Assembly (NCBI GenBank): GCA_963991145.1
Contig: CAXDOZ010000088.1
Span: forward strand, 1 to 9,973
Source of the DNA: CAXDOZ01 sp963991145
Lineage (GTDB): Bacteria; Bacteroidota; Bacteroidia; Chitinophagales; JABDMM01
Length of the DNA: 9,973 bases
Reading direction: 5' to 3'
Below the pieces are notes generated by a model that was not told the origin of the DNA, searched no databases, and was given only the letters and a program-made list of their open reading frames with translations. Made by a program: the position numbers and the translations under genes. This document shows, piece by piece, positions 1-6,488 of the stretch (the stretch's first letter is position 1; each line of letters opens with the position of its first letter).

Positions 1-735
1 AGAGCACCGAATATCGACGATATCGGGAAAGTCTTTGACTCAGAACCGGGCTCTGTGATCGTTCCTAATCCCGACCTTAAGCCTGAAAATGCCTACCAAT
101 TTGAACTGGGAATAGATAAGCGTTTTGGGGATTTCATGTTGTTCCAGGTCGATGCATATTATACCAAATTGGTTGATGCCATGGTTCGTGACGAATTTCA
201 ATTGAACGGAGAAGACAGCATAATTTATGATGGGGAGCTAAGCCAGGTGCAGGCAATCCAGAACAGTGGTAAAGCCTATGTCTGGGGAGTTGAACTTGGT
301 TTGAATGTCGACCTGCCGGCCGGATTTGGTCTGCAGAGCAGGTACAATTATCAAACGGGCGAGGAGCGCAGAACCTCTAGCACTGAACTGGTTCCACTTC
401 GCCATGTGGCACCAATGTTTGGAATCTCAGCGATAACCTATGATCGAAAGCAAATGCGATTTGAGCTAAGTGTTCAATATGCAGGAGAGATCGCATTTGA
501 GGATCTGGCACCTAGCGAGCGAGATAAGGCATACTTATATGCTGAAGACGAAAACGGAAATCCATACAGCCCAAGATGGTACTCGCTTAACCTGAGATCT
601 TTCTATCAATTGGGAAAGAATATCATGCTTAGTCTCGGTTTGGAGAACATCACAAATAGAAGATACAGACCCTATTCTTCGGGAATTGCTGCAACAGGTA
701 TCAATTTCTCCGGAAGTCTGAGAGCCAGATTCTAG
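1..735 (+). CDS. TonB-dependent outer-membrane receptor, C-terminal part (5' truncated by window)
   Basis: The frame is open from base 1, so the gene begins before the window; 244 C-terminal residues are visible and end at TAG 733-735. The GTG at 55 lies inside conserved receptor sequence and is not the start. Visible landmarks are RAPNIDDIGKVFD at residues 1-13, the receptor motif NPDLKPENAYQFELGID (about 22-38), alternating amphipathic beta strands, the penultimate-strand motif LGLENITNRRYRPY, and a last strand GSLRARF ending in Phe, as is usual for outer-membrane barrels inserted by the BAM complex. From the family: a 22-strand barrel importing a ligand (siderophore, heme, vitamin, oligosaccharide) with energy from TonB/ExbB/ExbD. 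The plug domain and N-terminus are missing, so the substrate cannot be named. It converges on pyrD with overlapping stops, leaving no room for a terminator between them. Confidence 0.93.
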   Translation, partial: RAPNIDDIGKVFDSEPGSVIVPNPDLKPENAYQFELGIDKRFGDFMLFQVDAYYTKLVDAMVRDEFQLNGEDSIIYDGELSQVQAIQNSGKAYVWGVELGLNVDLPAGFGLQSRYNYQTGEERRTSSTELVPLRHVAPMFGISAITYDRKQMRFELSVQYAGEIAFEDLAPSERDKAYLYAEDENGNPYSPRWYSLNLRSFYQLGKNIMLSLGLENITNRRYRPYSSGIAATGINFSGSLRARF

Positions 736-1745
736 AGTTTTCCCAGGTCGCGAATTAGCTTGGGACCACCGTAAATGAAACCGGTATAGACCTGAATAAG
801 ATTTGCCCCGGCATCGAGTTTCGCCTGTCCTGATTTCACATCCATAATACCGCCCACACCGATGATTGGAAAGTTGGGACCAATCTTTTCTCTAAGCTTT
901 TGAAGTACCTCAGTGCTATGCTCAAATACTGGAGCACCGCTTAATCCTCCCGGACCAATTCCAACAACAGCGGCTTCTGAGGTTTTTAATCCCGCTCTCG
1001 ATATAGTTGTATTTGTAGCGATTAAGCCATCAATTCCAGAGGTACGGGAAATGTCAGCGATATCATCAATCTGTCCTTCAGTTAGATCCGGCGCGATCTT
1101 TAAAAGGATCGGTTTCGGGTTTTCTGAGCTCCGGTTCTGCTTCACCAAACTGCTTAGAATTTCCAGCAAGGCATCTTTACCCTGAAGCTCTCTCAATCCC
1201 GGAGTATTTGGCGAGGATACGTTCACAGTGAAATAGTCAACGTATGGGTGCAAAGCCACAAAACAGCTTAAGTAATCCTTGTAAGCCTCCTCATTTGGCG
1301 TGACTTTGTTCTTGCCAATATTTCCGCCAACTATGAGCCCTTCGGGCCGATTCTTTAAACGCGTAATAGCAGCATTTACTCCCTGATTATTAAAGCCCAG
1401 ACGATTAATAAGTGCATTATCTCTTTTCAATCTAAATAACCTTGGCTGCGGATTTCCCGGCTGTCCTTTTGGTGTAAGAGTACCTATCTCGATGAATCCA
1501 AATCCAAGAGCTTCGAGCTCGTGAAGAAACCGGGCATCCTTATCAAATCCGGCCGCAAGGCCTATTTTATTAGGGAAAGACAAACCAAAAAGCTCAGTTG
1601 GCTTAGATGATTTTCTTCGGTAAATGGCCTTGAATATGTACTTCAGCCCTGGAATGATAAAAAGGATTTGAAGACTGTACAGGGTGAAATAATGTGCTCG
1701 CTCGGGAGGCAGGAGGAATAAGATTGAGCGGATTAGCTTGTACAC
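732..1745 (-). CDS. pyrD: Dihydroorotate dehydrogenase (quinone), class 2
   Basis: 337 residues, the usual length for class 2 PyrD, which oxidises dihydroorotate to orotate with FMN and passes electrons to membrane quinone in pyrimidine synthesis. The N-terminus (MYKLIRSILFLLPPERAHYF, 1-20) is the amphipathic membrane-binding helix that marks class 2. Core motifs follow in order: GLAAGFDKD (62-70), IEIGTLTPKGQPGNPQPR (85-102), NRLGFNN (114-120), GNIGKNK (141-147), VNVSSPNTPGLRELQG (174-189), LLKIAPDL (214-221), ATNTT (243-247), GGLSG (266-270), IIGVGGI (294-300) and QVYTGFIYGGP (318-328). The catalytic base of class 2 is the Ser of this SSPNTPG stretch, here about S177. The start is GTG: an in-frame TGA lies at 1779-1781, no ATG or TTG lies between, and the next in-frame Met is residue 301. 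It is divergent from rarA, and its stop overlaps that of the receptor gene. Confidence 0.97.
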   Translation of the reverse strand: MYKLIRSILFLLPPERAHYFTLYSLQILFIIPGLKYIFKAIYRRKSSKPTELFGLSFPNKIGLAAGFDKDARFLHELEALGFGFIEIGTLTPKGQPGNPQPRLFRLKRDNALINRLGFNNQGVNAAITRLKNRPEGLIVGGNIGKNKVTPNEEAYKDYLSCFVALHPYVDYFTVNVSSPNTPGLRELQGKDALLEILSSLVKQNRSSENPKPILLKIAPDLTEGQIDDIADISRTSGIDGLIATNTTISRAGLKTSEAAVVGIGPGGLSGAPVFEHSTEVLQKLREKIGPNFPIIGVGGIMDVKSGQAKLDAGANLIQVYTGFIYGGPKLIRDLGKL

Positions 1746-1785
1746 GGGCTTCTCAGTATTTTGGGCGAAGTTAAAGAATCATCTA

Positions 1786-3050
<1,265 letters not shown>

Positions 3051-3054
<4 letters not shown>

Positions 3055-3248
3055 GGTTTCTGTTTGAGAAACTGGAATATCCTAACTCCGAGAAACAGAC
3101 TATAGAGAATTAAGAATACTGCCAGAACAGTGTACGCTTCAGGTGGGAGAGTGCCTTCGGGTTTTAGGATCAGGAAGTAAGCAGCAAAGGCAAGGAATAC
3201 TACAATTTTGACGATCTGTATTCCAATGTAAAGGACTCTTTTATCCAT
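3051..3248 (-). CDS. Small two-helix membrane protein, last gene of the Ton operon (unknown function)
   Basis: 65 residues with two clear hydrophobic segments: about 7-28 (YIGIQIVKIVVFLAFAAYFL and following) and about 38-60 (EAYTVLAVFLILYSLFLGVR and following). They are separated by a short polar turn, KPEGTLPPE (29-37). The N-terminus MDKR and the C-terminus KQKP are basic, so by the positive-inside rule both ends are probably cytoplasmic, with a periplasmic hairpin loop. The ATG overlaps the end of tonB by 8 bases (ATGGATAA), so translation is probably coupled to tonB. The TAG overlaps the convergent rarA TAA. I do not recognise a family. Its position makes it a candidate accessory part of the Ton machinery, but that is context only. 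It could also be an unrelated small membrane protein carried along in the operon. Confidence 0.75.
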
Positions 3249-4074
3249 CGTTGTTTGTCAGGTTGAAATTCACAGGGACAACCATTGAAACAGGAACAGA
3301 TCTACCCGCCTGCATTCCCGGTGTCCAATCAGGCATGGAAGATACAACTGATATTACTTCTTCATCGCATCCCGATCCAATGCCTCTAAGAATCTCGACA
3401 TCTCCGACGCTTCCATCTGAGTTGATGGTGAATTTCACATAGACCACTCCTTCAACCTGCAGTTCCTTTGCCATTTCAGGATATGAGATGTTCTCTGCCA
3501 AATAGTTAAGTAGTGCTACTTCTCCTCCCGGGAATTGGGGCATTTCCTCAACGATTGTAAAGGGTTCCTCTTTAACAAGAGGCTCAGGTTCTGGAATAGG
3601 TTCCGGTGTTGCTTCCGGCACAACGCCCAGTACAATGCTATCTATCCCTTCAACTGTTTCAAGTCCGGCATTTGTATTTGCCAGCTCGTCCTGAGTAGGT
3701 ATAACTTCATCATCAGGCACCTCTTCATCGGGTTTAGCCACCGGAGTAAGATATTTCATTGTAGAGACCTGAGGTTGTTCAATTGCTACAGGAGGAGGAG
3801 GTTGGGTTTCAATCACAGGTGCTGCTGAAATCTCATTGATGGTGATCAGGTCTTCTGTTTCAAGTTCAAGGATCTCAGCTTTATTATCTTCTTCCTCTTT
3901 ATTCATGCTATTAGTGTAGGCTAATTGAAAACCTCCAAGGAAAAGAAGCATGGCCAGGGAAAATGAAGCAATGGTAAAGAGAGGGGCTTTCTTTTTTAAT
4001 TTGAGGGAACCGTAATCCTTACTCTTACGGTAGTAAAGAAGATCGATGTAGTTATCTGATTTCTGATCTTTCAT
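3241..4074 (-). CDS. tonB: Energy transducer TonB
   Basis: 277 residues. A 30-residue basic cytoplasmic N-terminus precedes one membrane helix (about 31-53, PLFTIASFSLAMLLFLGGFQ and following). A periplasmic linker rich in Pro, Glu and Asp follows (about 60-170, including QPPPPVAIEQPQ and PEATPEPIPEPEP). The C-terminal TonB domain (about 176-274) has the Bacteroidota signature MPQFPGG (178-184), the YPEMAKE stretch, EGVVYVKFTINSDGSVGDVEILRG, and an ending PVSMVVPVNFNL. TonB contacts the TonB box of outer-membrane receptors and transmits energy from the ExbB/ExbD proton channel. The long cytoplasmic tail before the helix is longer than in E. coli TonB. It starts by a 1-base overlap with the preceding exbD stop (TAATG) and overlaps the following small gene by 8 bases, so it is translated as part of one operon. 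Confidence 0.95.
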   Translation of the reverse strand: MKDQKSDNYIDLLYYRKSKDYGSLKLKKKAPLFTIASFSLAMLLFLGGFQLAYTNSMNKEEEDNKAEILELETEDLITINEISAAPVIETQPPPPVAIEQPQVSTMKYLTPVAKPDEEVPDDEVIPTQDELANTNAGLETVEGIDSIVLGVVPEATPEPIPEPEPLVKEEPFTIVEEMPQFPGGEVALLNYLAENISYPEMAKELQVEGVVYVKFTINSDGSVGDVEILRGIGSGCDEEVISVVSSMPDWTPGMQAGRSVPVSMVVPVNFNLTNNDG

Positions 4075-4601
4075 TAGAGCACAGTTTTCAGAAGTGAACG
4101 ATCGTCTTCAGTAATGTCAACTACAGCATATCTCTGAATGGCAGCGGTTTGCATCTCGTCAAGTACATTGACCAGGTCCTGATAATCTGCGCTTTCATCT
4201 GCTTTGATCAGAACCACCATATCCTCTATTTCACTATTCTTTTCAAGAAGGATTTCAGGTAATCCGGTTTTATCATAGCCGGTTTCAATGATCTCTGGAT
4301 CTGTAATTCCAATAAACCAAAAGATCCTATCTCCGCCCGACATTAGAATTGTAAGGGTTTTAGATTCTTTTACTGCCTGCTCCTGCACCACTTCTTCATT
4401 ATCAGGTTTTACCGGTGTTACGATATCCATGATAAGCGGTTGATTGAATGTGGTAGTGAGCATGAAGAAGGTTAGGAGCAAAAAGGCGAGGTCCACCATT
4501 GGATTCATATCTACATCGATATCCACCTTTGAGGTTTTCCTCTGTTCTCTGCGATTGCGTCGAGCCTTGATTATTTCCCATTCTTCGATATGCTTAAACA
4601 T
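4074..4601 (-). CDS. exbD: Biopolymer transport protein ExbD (second paralogue in operon)
   Basis: 175 residues. A basic cytoplasmic N-terminus (RRNRREQRKTSK, about 14-25) leads into DIDVDMNPMVDLAFLLLTFF (27-46), the single ExbD/TolR membrane helix. Asp37 in MVDLAF corresponds to the conserved proton-carrying Asp of the family (D25 in E. coli ExbD). The rest is periplasmic and ends in the ExbD fold: VVLIKADESADYQDLVNVLD and then IQRYAVVDI. ExbD dimers sit in the ExbB pentamer and couple proton flow to TonB. The ATG overlaps the upstream exbD stop by 8 bases. Compared with the first paralogue it has a longer cytoplasmic tail and a shorter periplasmic part. Two adjacent exbD genes are common in Bacteroidota; whether they form a mixed dimer here is not visible. 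Confidence 0.94.
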   Translation of the reverse strand: MFKHIEEWEIIKARRNRREQRKTSKVDIDVDMNPMVDLAFLLLTFFMLTTTFNQPLIMDIVTPVKPDNEEVVQEQAVKESKTLTILMSGGDRIFWFIGITDPEIIETGYDKTGLPEILLEKNSEIEDMVVLIKADESADYQDLVNVLDEMQTAAIQRYAVVDITEDDRSLLKTVL

Positions 4602-5196
4602 CGCTCTCCCTTTCTATATCGGTTACAAATCCATATCGGGTAATATTCATTTCCTGCAGAAGGTCCATTACATCTTTGATTGCGGGATATGGGGTCTCCT
4701 CATCTCCTTTTATGGCAACTTTCAGAGAAGGATTTACAAGTCTTGCGAAGGTGATCCAATCCTTTAGTTCGCCTCCTGTTGAGTCAATTGGAATTCCTGG
4801 CTGGATGAATCCCGGACGCTTATCCGGATCCATACTCAAAAAGGAACCTAATTGGTTCATCGGCATTCCGATAGAGCTTTGTAGTGCAAAAACATTCGCC
4901 TCCGAAATTGAAAAAGATGCACCGTAGTCCTTTGCCATCAGATCCAGCCAGCTCATTCTGTTTTCCTTCTTATCCAGACCTATAAAGTACCTGCCATCAG
5001 CGCTAGCGATGATTGTAAGAACATCACTCTCCGGAAGTTTAGCTTCCGATTGCGAATCCGGCATATCCAGAGTAATAGGCTCTACTGTCCTGAAGGTGGT
5101 AGTCATCATAAAGAATGTCACCAACAGAAATGCGAGATCCACCATGGGATTCATGTCCAGTTTTGGACTACTCTGTCTCGGTTCCAACCTTGGCAT
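4594..5196 (-). CDS. exbD: Biopolymer transport protein ExbD (first paralogue in operon)
   Basis: 200 residues. A short cytoplasmic tail is followed by LDMNPMVDLAFLLVTFFMMT (13-32), the membrane helix with Asp20 as the conserved proton-relay aspartate. The periplasmic part is longer than in the second paralogue. It includes a middle stretch of about 60 residues (about 85-145, containing SSIGMPMNQLGSFLSMDPDK) before the shared ExbD C-terminal motif LKVAIKGDEETPYPAIKDVM and MNITRYGFVTDIE. The start ATG lies inside the end of exbB, a 29-base overlap in another frame, and the gene overlaps the next exbD by 8 bases. The DMNPMVDLAFLL block, nearly identical in the two ExbDs, shows old tandem duplication, while the periplasmic domains have diverged strongly. 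Confidence 0.93.
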   Translation of the reverse strand: MPRLEPRQSSPKLDMNPMVDLAFLLVTFFMMTTTFRTVEPITLDMPDSQSEAKLPESDVLTIIASADGRYFIGLDKKENRMSWLDLMAKDYGASFSISEANVFALQSSIGMPMNQLGSFLSMDPDKRPGFIQPGIPIDSTGGELKDWITFARLVNPSLKVAIKGDEETPYPAIKDVMDLLQEMNITRYGFVTDIERESDV

Positions 5197-6037
5197 TTCC
5201 TGCTGCTAGTTTGATCTTCAAAGTATTAATCAAAGTGTATGTCGCTTCGTCAATCGCGTACATGATCTTATCAATCCTTGTTGAGAGAAGGTTGTAGAAC
5301 ACAATCGCCACAGCTGCAGTACTGATTCCCAAAGCAGTTGTGACCAGGGCTTGAGAAATTCCATTCGCCAATCCCACTGCATCTGGCTGACCAACACGCG
5401 CGAGTGCTGCAAAGGCCTTGATCATTCCCGTTACCGTTCCAAGAAGTCCTATCAGAGTTGATATGGAAGCAAGGGTTGAGATAATGGGCATATTTCGATT
5501 GAGCTCCGGGAGTTCCAATTGAGTAGCCTCCTCCATTTCTTTTTGCAGAGTTATTACCTGCATTTCCTCATCACCCAAAGCAGAAGCTTCATGCAGTTCA
5601 CCATAGCTGTTCAATCCAGCATAAAGCACTGCAGCTACTGATCCCTTTTGCTTATTACAGTATTTAGCAGCTCCAGTGAAATCATCCTTTTGGATGAATT
5701 CCCGAACCTTTAGAACAAATTGTTGACCTCCTTTTCTTCCTGCTGCTAATCCAATGCTGACCATTCTTTCAAGAATGAAGGTTAAGAGTATGATCTGGAA
5801 GGAGATCAGGATGATCACGATGGGTCCTCCTTTATAGATTACACCGTAGTAATTGTCTTTTAAAGGTTCATTTGAAGGATCCTCACCTACAAAGTTTGAT
5901 GGATTTCCCAGGATGTTTGAGTAGATGAAATAGGCTGCTAATAGAGCAAGTGGTATTACTATAAATGGCAACCAGGAACTGATCGTGCTTGAGTGTTTTG
6001 AGGACATTGGGTTTAGTTTGTTCTCAACAAAACTCAT
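5168..6037 (-). CDS. exbB: ExbB / MotA-TolQ-ExbB family proton channel protein
   Basis: 289 residues. Hydrophobic segments lie at about 22-41 (WLPFIVIPLALLAAYFIYSN), 70-89 (GGPIVIILISFQIILLTFIL), 185-208 (IISTLASISTLIGLLGTVTG region) and 228-252 (SQALVTTALGISTAAVAIVF region). The last two carry the family signature LIGLLGTVTGMIKAF (195-209) and TALGISTAAVAIVFYNLLSTRID. A cytoplasmic loop (about 93-180) separates the pairs. ExbB pentamers form the inner-membrane stator around ExbD. The segment at 22-41 is one helix more than the three of E. coli ExbB, as often seen in Bacteroidota. The first Met (6037) is chosen; Met11 is a possible later start. It is the first gene of the operon exbB-exbD-exbD-tonB-small membrane protein, so the operon promoter should lie in 6038-6488. 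Confidence 0.94.
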   Translation of the reverse strand: MSFVENKLNPMSSKHSSTISSWLPFIVIPLALLAAYFIYSNILGNPSNFVGEDPSNEPLKDNYYGVIYKGGPIVIILISFQIILLTFILERMVSIGLAAGRKGGQQFVLKVREFIQKDDFTGAAKYCNKQKGSVAAVLYAGLNSYGELHEASALGDEEMQVITLQKEMEEATQLELPELNRNMPIISTLASISTLIGLLGTVTGMIKAFAALARVGQPDAVGLANGISQALVTTALGISTAAVAIVFYNLLSTRIDKIMYAIDEATYTLINTLKIKLAAGNAKVGTETE

Positions 6038-6182
6038 TGTGATTAACGATTCATATTATGAAGAGAATCATGTATTGAATTGAGTCTGATCACTAAGTAG
6101 CTGTTTGCCAATGTTTTGGAAATAGTTTGTTTATCTGGCCTTCACGGTTTAGTAATTAAACAGGGTAGCAAATGTCACTTTC

Positions 6183-6190
6183 TATGTTTG
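6183..6190 (+). promoter_or_regulatory. Candidate Bacteroidota -7 promoter element
   Basis: TATGTTTG fits the Bacteroidota consensus TAnnTTTG exactly and points toward the large repeat-protein gene. No clear TTTG or TTG lies at the expected -33 spacing upstream, and transcription starting just after it would give a leader of roughly 290 bases. An 8-base match with two free positions can easily arise by chance in AT-rich DNA. Confidence 0.25.
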
Positions 6191-6240
6191 TTGATACAAT
6201 TTGCCACTATAACATAAAATAGTTCAACACTTTAGCAAGT

Positions 6241-6252
6241 GATTGGCCAATC
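6241..6252. repeat. 12-base perfect palindrome, possible dimeric regulator site
   Basis: GATTGGCCAATC is perfectly self-complementary. It lies 51 bases downstream of the candidate -7 element and about 200 bases upstream of exbB's start. A short 5-bp hairpin, CACTT-TAGC-AAGTG (6228-6241), abuts it on the left and shares one base. The palindrome is seen directly; an operator role is only a possibility. Confidence 0.3.
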
Positions 6253-6378
6253 CGGTATTTGCAGGTCTATTAGCGGGGCGATGTTTCTATCAAAGAATTG
6301 TCAGAGCTTGTTTAACCTTTTATTATTTAATCGTGTGACTGATTTCTAAATCGTTGGTTTTCAAACCTTTGCACCTCG

Positions 6379-6472
6379 ATGATTTTGTTGAGACATTTTA
6401 CATGCTTACAAGCCTCAAACAAAACAGATTAGGCTCTGTTGGAAAAGCCAATAATTAGTTCAACAAAATCAT
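6379..6472 (+). repeat. 13-bp inverted repeat in the leader of the repeat-protein gene, enclosing a nested hairpin
   Basis: ATGATTTTGTTGA (6379-6391) is the exact reverse complement of TCAACAAAATCAT (6460-6472), with G-T pairs possible just outside and inside. The 68-base interior contains a second inverted repeat, AACAGA (6423-6428) and TCTGTT (6435-6440), with a 6-base loop TTAGGC. The right arm ends 16 bases before the ATG at 6489. If transcribed, the arms could form a long-range stem next to the ribosome landing site. Alternatively the arms could be two protein-binding half sites. There is no U-tract after it, so it does not look like a simple intrinsic terminator. Confidence 0.5.
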
Positions 6473-6488
6473 TCAAAACTTTCCAATT

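Larger units (their letters stand above)
6038..6488. other. Divergent intergenic region between exbB and the repeat-protein gene
   Basis: This 451-base AT-rich stretch is the only long non-coding region in the window. It must hold the promoters of the Ton operon (leftward) and of the large secreted-protein gene (rightward). I see one match to the Bacteroidota -7 element (6183-6190, +), a 12-base palindrome (6241-6252), and a long-armed inverted repeat close to the right-hand start codon (6379-6472). No exact -7 match facing exbB was found. Two tiny ATG-initiated frames on the plus strand, 22 codons at 6281-6349 and 17 codons at 6379-6432, have no support as genes. No tRNA-like or other known RNA structure was recognised. 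Confidence 0.8.

Noticed and set aside
913..1185. 90-codon plus-strand frame opposite pyrD
   Set aside because: It lies opposite conserved catalytic parts of pyrD and has no features of its own.
1711..1716. AGGAGG on the plus strand as a ribosome binding site for rarA
   Set aside because: It is the complement of pyrD codons for LLPPER. It is over 20 bases from TTG 1738 and about 70 from TTG 1786, and the host group rarely uses such sites.
3056..3072. Hairpin GTTTCT-GTTTG-AGAAAC two bases after the rarA stop, as a terminator
   Set aside because: Stem of only six AT-rich pairs with no T-run after it on either strand, and it lies inside the coding end of the 65-residue gene.
3535..3828. 97-codon plus-strand frame opposite tonB
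   Set aside because: It is antisense to the Pro/Glu-rich linker of tonB; the composition is just the complement of that low-complexity stretch.
6281..6349. 22-codon frame MFLSKNCQSLFNLLLF... in the intergenic region
   Set aside because: Too short, with no start context or conservation evidence; a random frame is more likely.
6038..6488. Insertion sequence or mobile element in the gap before the repeat gene
   Set aside because: No transposase fragment is present. The 13-bp inverted repeat spans only 94 bases and I saw no flanking direct repeats.
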